A stretch of 64,000 nt of DNA from Algoriphagus sp. (lineage in GTDB: Bacteria > Bacteroidota > Bacteroidia > Cytophagales > Cyclobacteriaceae). The stretch spans positions 51,747 to 115,746 of the forward strand of contig NZ_JAMWZB010000016.1 in the NCBI RefSeq assembly GCF_024305035.1. Direction: 5' to 3'. Of this stretch, positions 26,128-34,915 are shown piece after piece; position 1 is the stretch's first letter; the number at the start of each line of letters is the position of its first letter. The position numbers and the translations under genes are program-made. Under the pieces are notes generated by a model, which made no database searches, was not told the DNA's origin, and saw only the letters and a list, made by a program, of their open reading frames with translations.

Positions 26128-26437
26128 AAACAGTCTAAATAATTTGACATGAACCGCACTAAAGAAGAATTATAAATTCGAAGAATTGTTTCCCTCTACA
26201 TCATAGGAATTAAAAGCTCTAAAAAGCTTAGAAAAATATACTATTTCCCTAAAAATTCAAAAAATCACAACCCAAAAAAGCAAGTCTTTTTTGTCCGACA
26301 CTGACAGCATTGTGTACGAATTCGTACGCAGCTACTTTTGAAAACCCTATAATTTGGCTGATTTTGGCCTTTTTTGACTTTGGTCGCTTTTTGGCATATA
26401 GAATTGGTACAATACGAAACCAACATTATTTAAAGCC
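26128..26437. other. 310-bp divergent intergenic region with palindrome
   Basis: It lies between the start of the TPR-HTH regulator (minus) and the start of the 67-codon gene (plus), so it must carry both promoters. It is AT-rich. It contains TTGTCCG at 26291-26297 and a strong palindrome at 26311-26330; no further gene is seen. Confidence 0.6.
26311..26330. promoter_or_regulatory. 20-bp near-perfect palindrome, candidate operator
   Basis: The core GTACGAATTCGTAC (26314-26327) is perfectly self-complementary, and flanking bases extend it to 20 bp with one mismatched pair. It sits between divergent genes, 14 bases after a TTGTCCG motif. Confidence 0.45.
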
Positions 26438-26641
26438 ATGAATACTTCAATCTTCACACAAAAAAACGTCTGTGCAGCACTCGGATTGGCTATGGCTATG
26501 ACTATCGTAATCAAAGCAAAAACAGAAGCCAATCTTGCTCAGAATACTGCCCGATTTGAAACTACTAAACCAACTCCACAAATCGGATTTGAATCAGAAA
26601 AAGGTCCTGATATTTTTCAGGTAAAGATTTACAGAAATTAA
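26438..26641 (+). CDS. 67-residue small protein with N-terminal hydrophobic segment
   Basis: ATG at 26438 and TAA at 26639-26641. The peptide begins MNTSIFTQKN, then the hydrophobic VCAALGLAMAMTIVI (about residues 11-25), then a polar tail. The hydrophobic part could be a signal/anchor. No family is recognised. Support for a real gene: it is divergent from the TPR-HTH regulator, has a 310-bp upstream space with an operator-like palindrome, and a GC-rich hairpin begins one base after its stop. It could encode a small secreted or membrane peptide controlled by the neighbouring regulator; that is inference. Confidence 0.5.
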   Translation: MNTSIFTQKNVCAALGLAMAMTIVIKAKTEANLAQNTARFETTKPTPQIGFESEKGPDIFQVKIYRN

Positions 26642-26663
26642 AAGTCCCGGCAAACCGGGACTT
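26642..26663 (+). terminator. GC-rich hairpin after the 67-residue gene
   Basis: AAGTCCCGG / CCGGGACTT, perfect 9-bp stem with a CAAA loop, directly behind the stop codon. The following T-tract is weak, so termination efficiency is uncertain. Confidence 0.55.
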
Positions 26664-26711
26664 CTTAAAGAAAACCTCGTAAGGGTTAATTTGGTTGATT
26701 GTTTGGTTAAT

Positions 26712-26742
26712 AAAAAAGGTGGGCTTTGTCCACCTTTTTTTT
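26712..26742. terminator. bidirectional Rho-independent terminator
   Basis: A6GGTGG / CCACCT6 stem with a short loop. A-run and T-run flank it, so it can end both the plus-strand small gene and the minus-strand LytTR regulator that stops at 26773. Confidence 0.8.
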
Positions 26743-26772
26743 GTCGACAATTGAGGATGAGGATCCGTAGGA

Positions 26773-27528
26773 CTAGCTTTCTGTAATGGTGTTTAATTTA
26801 GCTAAAAAGCTATTGTAATACTGCCTGCCGACCTGTACAACTGATCCTTTTTTTAGTGTGATTTCTTTGGTATTGAAACTTTCGATCTGACCGAGGTGAA
26901 CGATGAAGGATTTCTGCACCCTCAAAAATAAATTGGAGGGTAAAATCTCTTCAATTTCCTTCATGGACTTTCGGATATGGTAATCCCGGTTCTTTGTAAA
27001 AATGGTCACCATATTTCCATTAGCCTCGATGTAATAAATTTCTTCGTAAGGTACTCGCTCAAAGGCGTTGTCTGCCTTGATGAATACCGCGTCAGTTACT
27101 AGAAAAGGGCTCTCGGAAGGAGATTTAACAACCGTAGCCTCGGTACTGGGTTTGGTACGTTTGTTATAAAGAACAATCTCAACAATCGCATGAATATCAT
27201 TGGTGTTGAAAGGCTTGACGATAAAACCTGCCGGATTGATCCGCTTTGCGCGCTCGATGATGGTAGGATCCGAGTAAGAAGTAACAAAAACCAAAGGCAC
27301 ATCAAACATTTGATGAATTATTTCCCCAAGTTCGATTCCATCTTTGTCACCTTTAAGTTTGATGTCCATGAAAATCAGATCGGGTCTGGTTTTCTTGATG
27401 ATCTTGATACACTGATTGGCAGAATTGGCAATATCAATATTTTCAAAGCCTAAAATTTCAAGAATTTCTTGGATGTTTTCCGCAATACTGGGATCATCCT
27501 CTACGATTAGGATGCGCTCTTCTTTCAT
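26773..27528 (-). CDS. LytTR-family response regulator (REC-LytTR), orphan
   Basis: 251 residues. The receiver domain (about 1-122) has the acidic pair at Asp11-Asp12, phospho-acceptor Asp55 in LIFMDIKL, the Thr/Ser position in VFVTSYS and the conserved Lys in FIVKPF. A linker (about 125-145) leads to a LytTR DNA-binding domain (about 150-250; YIEANGNMVTIFTKNRDYHIRKSM by key features, then FLRVQKSFIVHLGQIESF). Family role: controls transcription by binding direct repeats. It has no partner kinase next to it; the LytS-type kinase about 1 kb upstream already has its own regulator. Promoter and targets are not evident. Confidence 0.9.
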   Translation of the reverse strand: MKEERILIVEDDPSIAENIQEILEILGFENIDIANSANQCIKIIKKTRPDLIFMDIKLKGDKDGIELGEIIHQMFDVPLVFVTSYSDPTIIERAKRINPAGFIVKPFNTNDIHAIVEIVLYNKRTKPSTEATVVKSPSESPFLVTDAVFIKADNAFERVPYEEIYYIEANGNMVTIFTKNRDYHIRKSMKEIEEILPSNLFLRVQKSFIVHLGQIESFNTKEITLKKGSVVQVGRQYYNSFLAKLNTITES

Positions 27529-27718
27529 AAGGTTCTAGCAATCAATGCGTTTTAGTTAATATTAAGTAAATAAGGTTTGTTTCTTACCTCAATTATACAC
27601 TAATTATACAATTAATCCCTGAAATCAAATGCTTTTTTTTAGGTATGAAATCGAGCTTTGGTAAATTTCAAACCCAATCGGCTTTCTCAGCCGCCGAAAG
27701 ATTCGCCCAGAAATGCAA

Positions 27719-27742
27719 AGACCTGCGGAAAAGAGCAGGTCT
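27719..27742 (-). terminator. hairpin after the LytS/LytTR pair
   Basis: AGACCTGC / GCAGGTCT 8-bp stem with an 8-base loop, about 30 bases beyond the response-regulator stop (27774). On the minus strand it is followed by a short T-rich stretch. Confidence 0.5.
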
Positions 27743-27773
27743 CTGTGTAAGAATTGATTAAAGGTGTGGTTTT

Positions 27774-28508
27774 TTAAAGACTCATCATTTCCTTAAATCG
27801 AGCTGCTTGTCTTCGACTGACCTCGATCCGGTCTCCGCCTTTTAGCGTGACCACCAGGCCTCCGTTAAACCAAGGCTCAATCCCCTCTACCCAGCCTAAA
27901 TTTACGATATGCTTTCGGCTAGCCCTGAAAAAAGATTTTTCGTCCAATCGTTCATCGAGGGCATTGAGTGATTTGTGAATCATCGGCTTTACATTGTCAA
28001 AATAGACTTTGATGTAGTTGCCATCGGATTCAAACAAGCGAACATTAGCCAAGCGGACAAACCAGCATCGGTCTCCGTCTTTGACAAAAACCTGATCGTC
28101 CAGTGTTAATTTCTTATTGGAATAGGATGAGGGAAAGTCTTCCTGCTTTGCAGTAGCCTCGATTTTACCGGAAAGTCTTTGTATGGCTTCCTCCAGCCGC
28201 TTGGGCTCGATAGGCTTGAGCAAATAATCCAAGGCATTTACCTGAAAAGCCTTCAAGGCATATTCATCATAGGCGGTGGTAAATATCACATGGGGAACAT
28301 TATCGAGTTCCTCCAAAAGATCAAATCCAGTTTTCTCGGGCATTTGAATGTCCAAAAAGATCACATCCGGATTGAGTTGCTCAATTTTTTCTTTGGCATC
28401 TTCTACATTGACCGCCTCACCGACGACTTCGACAGATTCCAATTGGTTAAGAAGGGTGATCAGCTCTTTCCTTGCTAATCGTTCATCGTCAATTACAATG
28501 GCTCGCAT
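27774..28508 (-). CDS. LytTR-family response regulator (LytR/AlgR type)
   Basis: 244 residues. Receiver domain: Asp7-Asp8 in VIDDER, phospho-acceptor Asp53 in VIFLDIQMP, TTAYDEYALKAFQVNALDYLLKP with the conserved Thr and Lys. C-terminal LytTR domain from about residue 140 (ANVRLFESDGNYIKVYF, then FFRASRKHIVNLGWVE). It follows the LytS-type kinase by 14 bases on the same strand, so the two form a cognate two-component system. Targets cannot be read from the sequence. Confidence 0.93.
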   Translation of the reverse strand: MRAIVIDDERLARKELITLLNQLESVEVVGEAVNVEDAKEKIEQLNPDVIFLDIQMPEKTGFDLLEELDNVPHVIFTTAYDEYALKAFQVNALDYLLKPIEPKRLEEAIQRLSGKIEATAKQEDFPSSYSNKKLTLDDQVFVKDGDRCWFVRLANVRLFESDGNYIKVYFDNVKPMIHKSLNALDERLDEKSFFRASRKHIVNLGWVEGIEPWFNGGLVVTLKGGDRIEVSRRQAARFKEMMSL

Positions 28509-28522
28509 AGTTGTTCTTTTTG

Positions 28523-29578
28523 TTAGTCTAAAGTTACTCTTTGTTTCGGAATTTTGATTTCTGTAATCACAAATTGACTTCCAACGTTGAAAATTCTGAA
28601 ACTGGCTTTGTCTCCATAGATTAATTTTAACCGCTGTACGGTATTACTCAATCCATGACCTCCATTGGATTTGGGCTTGAGACTGGGTGGGGCAAGGAGG
28701 TGGCCACTATTTCTGACCTGAATATACAGATCATCTTCCAATCCTTCCCGACATTTGATTTCGATCAGCCCGCCTTTCACCAGATTAGAAATGCCGTGTT
28801 TAATGGCATTTTCGACGATAGTTTGTAACATCATCGGGGGTATTTTGTAGCTAAAAGCCTCATCTTCAATTTGATACTCTACCTGGAGCCGCTCCTCAAA
28901 ACGGATTGACTCCAAGGTCAAATAATCCTTTACCGTATTGAGCTCATCTTCAAAATCTATGGTCTGCTTTTTATCCATCATGAGCGAAAACCGAAGAATA
29001 TTGGAAATGCGGGTGATGGCACTTTTGGCTTTATCCGGATCTTCATCCACTAATGCACGGACACTATTCAGTGCGTTGAAAATGAAATGCGGATTCAATT
29101 GACTTTTCAGATGATTGAGGCGAATCTGATTGATTTTAGCCTCGTATTTGAGTGAATTATTATAATTATCCAAAAAATGAAACAAGAAGTAAAGCAAGAA
29201 CCAAATGGAGTAAAAAAGAAAAGCGATAAAAAGATTGGCCAAAATCACCAAAACCTTAAAATCCTGCTCCGCATTTAAGGTATCAAAGGCGACGTTTATA
29301 AGGATTTCTACCACCACATTGACAAAACTCATCGCTAAAATCGCCAGGAGAGACTGGAAGACCAGCTGAGAAATCGCCAACTTAAACCAATCGTAAGTTT
29401 TGACGATATAACGGATAAAATGAGTCGATAGGAAATAAAAAAGTGCCAACAAAACAAAAGCCACTACCTGAACCTGAGTAATCCCCCGAGGGGACAGGTA
29501 GGCAAAAATAATATTGACACATGCAATACTGCCCCATCCGAGGATCTGCAAGGTCCAATATAGGCTAATTCTATTCAT
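28523..29578 (-). CDS. LytS-type sensor histidine kinase (His_kinase family)
   Basis: 351 residues. Four N-terminal transmembrane helices (about residues 5-30, 38-60, 68-95 and 105-135) are followed by the His_kinase box LNPHFIFNALNSVRAL, whose His is the phospho-acceptor, and a HATPase domain with MMLQTIVENAIKHGI and GGHGLSNTVQRL. There is no periplasmic sensor domain, so the signal is probably sensed in or at the membrane. It is the partner of the LytTR regulator immediately downstream. Confidence 0.92.
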   Translation of the reverse strand: MNRISLYWTLQILGWGSIACVNIIFAYLSPRGITQVQVVAFVLLALFYFLSTHFIRYIVKTYDWFKLAISQLVFQSLLAILAMSFVNVVVEILINVAFDTLNAEQDFKVLVILANLFIAFLFYSIWFLLYFLFHFLDNYNNSLKYEAKINQIRLNHLKSQLNPHFIFNALNSVRALVDEDPDKAKSAITRISNILRFSLMMDKKQTIDFEDELNTVKDYLTLESIRFEERLQVEYQIEDEAFSYKIPPMMLQTIVENAIKHGISNLVKGGLIEIKCREGLEDDLYIQVRNSGHLLAPPSLKPKSNGGHGLSNTVQRLKLIYGDKASFRIFNVGSQFVITEIKIPKQRVTLD

Positions 29579-29722
29579 AGAATTGCAATTTACACAAGCC
29601 TTTGACTCTTGACTTGAGGAATTTGATAAAAGGACTCAGGAACTGATTTCGGCTTCAATCAGAATTTTAAGAAGAGGACAAGCATGAGTTTTACAGCGTT
29701 TTCCTTTTTTTGCCGCCCTCGC

Positions 29723-32557
29723 TTAGGCTCCATTCAATTCAGCTTGAAGAAATTTTCCTGTATAACTCCCCTGATGTGCCGCCACTTTTTCGGGAGTTCC
29801 TTGAACCAAAATCGTTCCGCCCCTATTTCCTCCTTCCGGACCCAAATCTACCACATAATCGGCCACTTTGATGACATCCAAATTGTGCTCGATAATCAAA
29901 ACCGTATTTCCCTTTTCGACCAGCTTTTGGAGGACATTCATCAGTAACTCGATATCCTGAAAGTGCAAGCCTGTCGTAGGCTCATCCAAAATATAAAAAG
30001 TCTTGCCGGTATCTTTTTTGGAAAGCTCCGTGGCCAGTTTGACCCGCTGAGCTTCCCCTCCGGAGAGCGTCGTGGCATGTTGCCCCAGCGTAATATAGCC
30101 CAATCCCACGTCATTTAAGGTTTTGATTTTACGAAGGATTTTGGGTTGATTCTCGAAAAACTCCACCGCTTGCTCCACGGTCATTTCCAGTACATCAGAG
30201 ATGGATTTTCCTTTAAACCGCACCTCGAGGGTTTCTCGATTGTAGCGCTTTCCTTTACAGGTTTCGCAAGGAATATGCACATCGGGAAGAAAATCCATTT
30301 CGATCAGCTTCATTCCCGCACCTTCACAATCCTCACATCGTCCCCCTTTCACATTAAACGAAAATCTACCGGGCTTATAACCCCGAATTTTAGATTCGGG
30401 CAATTCGGTAAAGAGCGTGCGAATATCAGAAAACACACCCGTGTAAGTGGCCGGATTTGACCGCGGCGTCCGACCAATCGGAGATTGATCCACCTCGATG
30501 ACTTTGTCCAAATGCTCCAAACCACTGAAGGATTTATAGGGCATGGGTTCCTTTTTGGATTTATAAAAATGCTGTCGCAAAATCGGATACAGCGTCTCAT
30601 GAATCAACGTACTTTTTCCACTTCCCGATACTCCGGTAATCAAGGTCAACGTACCCAATGGAATAGTCAAATCCACATTTTTGAGGTTATTCCCACTCGC
30701 TCCTTTCAAGACTAGTGCCTCGCCTTTTCCTTTTCTTCGCTTTTTAGGAATCGGCAAACCCAATTTCCCTTTCAGGTAATCTGCCGTCACTCCCCCTTGT
30801 TGGAGGATTTCACTGGGCGAACCTAAAGCCACAATATGTCCTCCATGTCGGCCGGCGCCCGGACCCATATCCAACACAAAGTCTGACTCCAGCATCATGT
30901 CTCGGTCATGCTCCACCACCAAGACAGAATTTCCCAAATCCCGCAAGCTCTGAAGGGCTTTAATCAGCTTGACATTGTCCCGCTGATGGAGCCCGATACT
31001 CGGTTCGTCCAAAATATAAAGCACGCCCACAAGCTGAGTTCCGATCTGAGTAGCGAGCCGAATCCGCTGAGCTTCCCCTCCAGATAGCGTTCGAATGGGC
31101 CGATTCAGCGTCAGATAATCCAATCCGATATCGAGTAAAAAACCGATCCGCTTTCGAATTTCCTTCAAAACCTCCTGAGCGATAATATTCTGTTTTTCGG
31201 AAAGCCTACTTTCCACTCCCTCAAACCAACGGCCCAAATGGGTGATATCCATCATGGCCAATTGGCCAATATGCGTATCGTCAAGCTTGAAATGAAGCGC
31301 TTCTTTTTTTAAGCGATAACCCTGGCAATCGGGACAGGTCTGCGTGATGGTGAATTCTGAAACCCAATCTTGGATTTTCTCCGAACTCCCCTCTTGATAT
31401 TTTTGGAGAAAATTAACAATCCCTTCAAACGTAGTATTCCACTTGGTACCGGGATATTTGACCGAATCCACTGCTACCTCCACTTTGTCTCCGTAAAGCA
31501 AAACCTCCACCACATGCTCTGGGAGCTTTTTGATCGGGGTGCTCATACTACACTTATAATGCTTGAGAATAGCCTCAATCTTTTTAAAAATCCAGATATC
31601 CCGGTATTCTCCAAGCGGGGCAATCCCTCCGCGAGTGATACTCAAATTGGGATCGGGGATGATGCTTTCCCGGGTAATTTCTTCGGTTATGCCCAATCCA
31701 TTACAGGTTGGACAGGCTCCATAGGGGCTGTTAAATGAAAAGGTATTGGGTGCCGGCTCCTCATAGGAAAGTCCCGTTTCGGGATCCATCAGGTATTTGG
31801 AAAAATGGTGAATCCCCCCTTCTTCATCACGAAGCATCATGACTCCTTTTCCATGTTGCAAAGCAGATTTAAGCGACTGAGTAATCCGAAAACGATCCGA
31901 TTCATCAGCCACTATCCGATCAATGACAATCTCAATATCATGGATTTTGTATCGATCCACCTGCATTTTAGGAAGGATGTCCATGACCACTCCGTCCACC
32001 CGGATCTTGGAAAAGCCCATTTTCCGAATTTGCTCAAAAAGCTCTCGATAGTGCCCTTTTCTCCCTTTGACTACAGGTGCGAGAATGTAGAGTTTTTTAC
32101 CCGAAAACTTCGAAAACAATTGTTCAATAATCTGATCCTCGGTTTGTCGAATCATTTTAACGCCCGTCTGGTAGGAAAATGCCTCCCCTGCGCGAGCAAA
32201 AAGCAAACGCATAAAATCATAAATTTCGGTTACCGTACCGACCGTAGAGCGCGGGTTTTTGGAAGTGGTTTTTTGTTCAATAGCGATTACCGGAGAGAGT
32301 CCATTTATTTTATCGACATCGGGTCGTTCCAATCCGCCTAAAAATGAGCGTGCATACGCGGAAAAACTCTCCAAGTATCTTCGCTGTCCCTCCGCATAGA
32401 TGGTATCAAAAGCCAGCGAACTCTTCCCGCTTCCACTCAAACCCGTGACGACTACTAGTCTTTGGCGCGGGATTTTGACGTCTATGTTTTTCAAATTGTG
32501 CTCTCTTGCACCAAAAATCTCGATGTATTCTTCCTGCGAAGCAGTGACTTGGCTCAT
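29723..32557 (-). CDS. uvrA: UvrABC system protein A (excinuclease ATPase)
   Basis: The start at 32557 (MSQVTASQEEY) gives 944 residues, the normal UvrA length; a longer frame to 32647 adds 30 residues of no recognisable character. Seen: first Walker A GLSGSGKSS, DPxxG and zinc cysteines CPTCNGLG and CPDCQGY, ABC signature LSGGEAQRIRLATQ, second Walker A GVSGSGKST, zinc finger CEDCEGAG...CETCKGKRYN and second signature LSGGEAQRVKLATE. UvrA scans DNA for bulky lesions and loads UvrB in nucleotide-excision repair. No other uvr gene lies nearby; mfd, which recruits UvrA, is about 24 kb away. Confidence 0.97.
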   Translation of the reverse strand: MSQVTASQEEYIEIFGAREHNLKNIDVKIPRQRLVVVTGLSGSGKSSLAFDTIYAEGQRRYLESFSAYARSFLGGLERPDVDKINGLSPVIAIEQKTTSKNPRSTVGTVTEIYDFMRLLFARAGEAFSYQTGVKMIRQTEDQIIEQLFSKFSGKKLYILAPVVKGRKGHYRELFEQIRKMGFSKIRVDGVVMDILPKMQVDRYKIHDIEIVIDRIVADESDRFRITQSLKSALQHGKGVMMLRDEEGGIHHFSKYLMDPETGLSYEEPAPNTFSFNSPYGACPTCNGLGITEEITRESIIPDPNLSITRGGIAPLGEYRDIWIFKKIEAILKHYKCSMSTPIKKLPEHVVEVLLYGDKVEVAVDSVKYPGTKWNTTFEGIVNFLQKYQEGSSEKIQDWVSEFTITQTCPDCQGYRLKKEALHFKLDDTHIGQLAMMDITHLGRWFEGVESRLSEKQNIIAQEVLKEIRKRIGFLLDIGLDYLTLNRPIRTLSGGEAQRIRLATQIGTQLVGVLYILDEPSIGLHQRDNVKLIKALQSLRDLGNSVLVVEHDRDMMLESDFVLDMGPGAGRHGGHIVALGSPSEILQQGGVTADYLKGKLGLPIPKKRRKGKGEALVLKGASGNNLKNVDLTIPLGTLTLITGVSGSGKSTLIHETLYPILRQHFYKSKKEPMPYKSFSGLEHLDKVIEVDQSPIGRTPRSNPATYTGVFSDIRTLFTELPESKIRGYKPGRFSFNVKGGRCEDCEGAGMKLIEMDFLPDVHIPCETCKGKRYNRETLEVRFKGKSISDVLEMTVEQAVEFFENQPKILRKIKTLNDVGLGYITLGQHATTLSGGEAQRVKLATELSKKDTGKTFYILDEPTTGLHFQDIELLMNVLQKLVEKGNTVLIIEHNLDVIKVADYVVDLGPEGGNRGGTILVQGTPEKVAAHQGSYTGKFLQAELNGA

Positions 32558-32975
32558 AAACTTGGGGGCAAATTGAAAGGGCAAAGGTAAGAAATAATTG
32601 ATGGATAGGGGCTGTACCCGCCAAGAGTCTAACTCATTCCCCTTCAATTTGGTTTACCTTTATCCCTCCCAAATCGAGGCAAAGCCAAGACAATTCCTTT
32701 CTTTTCATTTTGCAGGATGAAAGAGTAAAGTTGAGTTTATCGAAAAGACTATTTTAAAATATTCATCTGAAAATAGTTGAAATAATCAGTGGTAAAAAAC
32801 ACCATATTGATTTTTTAATAAAAACTTCAAAAACCAATGGTTTAAGCTTACAACTTATCTTTTATAGAAAAAGTGACAAAAGTCATCTTTTCAAGCAATT
32901 TTGATCACGCTTTGGCCAGTAGGTGCCCTCTACCTTTGAGTCATCAAAGAAAGAAAAAACCAACCCTTTAATCTC
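32558..32975. other. 418-bp intergenic region between divergent uvrA and yceI
   Basis: AT-rich, no ORF worth reporting. The right end carries the yceI promoter. I see no terminator, repeat or RNA gene here. Confidence 0.6.
32911..32938 (+). promoter_or_regulatory. Bacteroidota-type promoter of the yceI-porin unit
   Basis: TTTG (32911-32914) and TACCTTTG (32931-32938), a full match to TAnnTTTG, separated by 16 bases (slightly short of the usual spacing). The first gene starts 37 bases downstream. Confidence 0.55.
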
Positions 32976-33551
32976 ATGAAAAGGTTCAAAAAAATAACAA
33001 CACTCGTTTTCGCTATTCTCTTCTCTGCAGGAGCATCCTTGGCACAGCAAACTTACCACCTCAGCGGTCCGGTTGAAATGAAAGTCTCCGGAACCTCCAC
33101 CATCCACGATTGGGATATGGTCGCTGAAAATGGAGTAAGCGGTCAAGGACAAATGACCATAGAAAATGGCAAGCTTTCCAAAATCAGTTCCTTATCCCTC
33201 ACCATGAATGTGGAAAGCCTGAAAAGCGGAAAATCAGCCATGGACAAAAATGCCTACGCGGCCTTGAACGCCGATAAGCATCCAAAAATCACCTTTCAAC
33301 TTACCGAGGTAATCAGTATTTCCGCTGCAGAGGTAAAAGCGAAGGGCAAAATGACGATCGCCGGCAACGCACAGACGGTGACGCTTACAGTCCCTTATCA
33401 AATCAGCAAAAATCAAATCAAATTCAATGGAAAACACGACATCAGTTTTAGCCAGTTTTCGCTCGAAGCCCCCACTGCGGTCTTTGGCACCATCAAAACC
33501 GGCGATGAGCTGACGCTGAGCTTCCAAACTACATTTTCCCCAAAAAATTGA
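32976..33551 (+). CDS. YceI-family periplasmic lipocalin-like protein
   Basis: 191 residues. Signal peptide about 1-24 (ILFSAGASLAQQ). The mature part has YceI features: VSGTSTIHDWDM near the start, LKSGKSAMDKNAYAALNADKHPKITFQL in the middle (key residues only), and the closing beta-strands FSQFSLEAP...GDELTLSF. The family folds as a hydrophobic-pocket barrel that binds isoprenoid or lipid-like ligands; the ligand here is unknown. It begins a unit with a porin 20 bases downstream, and a second YceI homologue follows the porin. Confidence 0.9.
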   Translation: MKRFKKITTLVFAILFSAGASLAQQTYHLSGPVEMKVSGTSTIHDWDMVAENGVSGQGQMTIENGKLSKISSLSLTMNVESLKSGKSAMDKNAYAALNADKHPKITFQLTEVISISAAEVKAKGKMTIAGNAQTVTLTVPYQISKNQIKFNGKHDISFSQFSLEAPTAVFGTIKTGDELTLSFQTTFSPKN

Positions 33552-33571
33552 CCCCTTAAATTCCAATCGCT

Positions 33572-34846
33572 ATGAAAAAGCAATCCAACTGGCTCCAAGC
33601 AGGTGCATTTGTACTCGCAGCCATGACTTCAACTGTAGCATTTGCTCAAGAAAATGAAACCGAACTTCAGTACTTCCGGGCAAATGACAAAAGAGGACTC
33701 AATGTATTCGAAACTCCTAAAGAAGAGGAGAAGAAATTTGACAAAGTCCGGGTATTTGTCGGCGGGGATTTCGCCCTTCAATTCCAGTCCATCAACCACT
33801 CCAATGCATTGAATAATTTGGTTGACCTAGGCTCCAATGTCAATCTACCTACTGCCAACCTAAACATCAACACGCAGCTGGCCGATGGAGTCCGATTACA
33901 CTTGAGAACTTACCTTTCTTCCAAGCACCACAATGAAGCTTGGGTCAAAGGCGGACACATGCAAATCGACAAATTAGATTTCATTCGTCCCGGTTTCTTG
34001 GAAGGATTGATGAGTAAAACGACCATCACCGTAGGGTTGGACGAATTCAACTATGGCGATGCGCACTTCCGACGATCTGACAATGCCCGCGTGATTTTCA
34101 ACCCCTTTATTGGCAACTACATCATGGACTCTTTCTCCACTGAGGCTTTTGGTGAAGTGACAGTGCAGGACAAGGGATTCATCGGGGTGGTCGGTTTATC
34201 CAATGGTAAATTGAACCAATCGGTAATCGTCAATGACAACTCTGACAATAAGGTTTCTTTCTACGGAAAATTAGGGTTTGACAAACAGTTGAGCGAAGAC
34301 TTCCGATTCCGATTGACCGGGTCTTGGTACATCAATAAGGGAACAACTACTGGTACTTGGTTATTCGGTGGGGACCGGGCTGGCTCTCGATACTACAATG
34401 TAATGCAAGCATTAGAAGGAAATGCGAATGACTTCGAAGGTCGATTCAACCCACGATTCCAGCAAATGTCTGCGATTCAGTTCAACCCCTTCATCAAGTA
34501 CAAAGGCTTGGAATTCTTCGGAATCTATGAAATCGTGAGCAACTCAGAAGAATTGGGAAATGGACAATTCACTCAAGTAGCAGCAGAAGCTCTCTATCGA
34601 TTCGGAACTTCTGAGCAGTTTTACATCGGTGGACGTGTCAACTCTGTCCAAGGAAACGCCAACGAATCCGCAGCGGATGTACAAATCAACCGGACCAATA
34701 TCGGCGGTGGCTGGTTCATGACAAACAATGTCTTGGTAAAACTGGAGTATGTCAATCAACAGTACAAATCAGGTTTTGCTGCTGACAACAAATACAACGG
34801 CGGCGAATTCAAAGGCCTAAGCCTTGAGGCTGCCATCAGCTTCTAA
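33572..34846 (+). CDS. outer membrane beta-barrel (porin-like) protein
   Basis: 424 residues. A signal peptide (about 1-25, ending AFA) precedes an acidic stretch and then repeated amphipathic strands rich in aromatic residues; the chain ends in AAISF, with the C-terminal Phe typical of outer-membrane barrels. No named family is certain. It lies between two YceI genes on the same strand, 20 bases after the first. A shared function in moving or storing a hydrophobic ligand across the envelope is plausible but inferred. Confidence 0.75.
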   Translation: MKKQSNWLQAGAFVLAAMTSTVAFAQENETELQYFRANDKRGLNVFETPKEEEKKFDKVRVFVGGDFALQFQSINHSNALNNLVDLGSNVNLPTANLNINTQLADGVRLHLRTYLSSKHHNEAWVKGGHMQIDKLDFIRPGFLEGLMSKTTITVGLDEFNYGDAHFRRSDNARVIFNPFIGNYIMDSFSTEAFGEVTVQDKGFIGVVGLSNGKLNQSVIVNDNSDNKVSFYGKLGFDKQLSEDFRFRLTGSWYINKGTTTGTWLFGGDRAGSRYYNVMQALEGNANDFEGRFNPRFQQMSAIQFNPFIKYKGLEFFGIYEIVSNSEELGNGQFTQVAAEALYRFGTSEQFYIGGRVNSVQGNANESAADVQINRTNIGGGWFMTNNVLVKLEYVNQQYKSGFAADNKYNGGEFKGLSLEAAISF

Positions 34847-34875
34847 TCCAAGAAGAAAAAACGAGCTAAATTAAC

Positions 34876-34902
34876 GGCCGGCCTCCAAGGCTGGCCTTTT
34901 TT
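34876..34902 (+). terminator. terminator/attenuator between the porin and second yceI
   Basis: GGCCGGCC / GGCTGGCC stem with one G-T pair and a 5-base loop, followed by six T. It would end or weaken transcription into the downstream YceI gene. Confidence 0.75.
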
Positions 34903-34915
34903 AAAACAACTCATC

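Noticed and set aside
26314..26327. GTACGAATTCGTAC as a phage or element attachment site
   Set aside because: No integrase, second copy or tRNA nearby. A divergent-promoter operator explains it better.
32557..32647. 30-residue N-terminal extension of UvrA
   Set aside because: UvrA normally begins near MSQVTASQ. The extension has no family similarity and the shorter form has the usual length.
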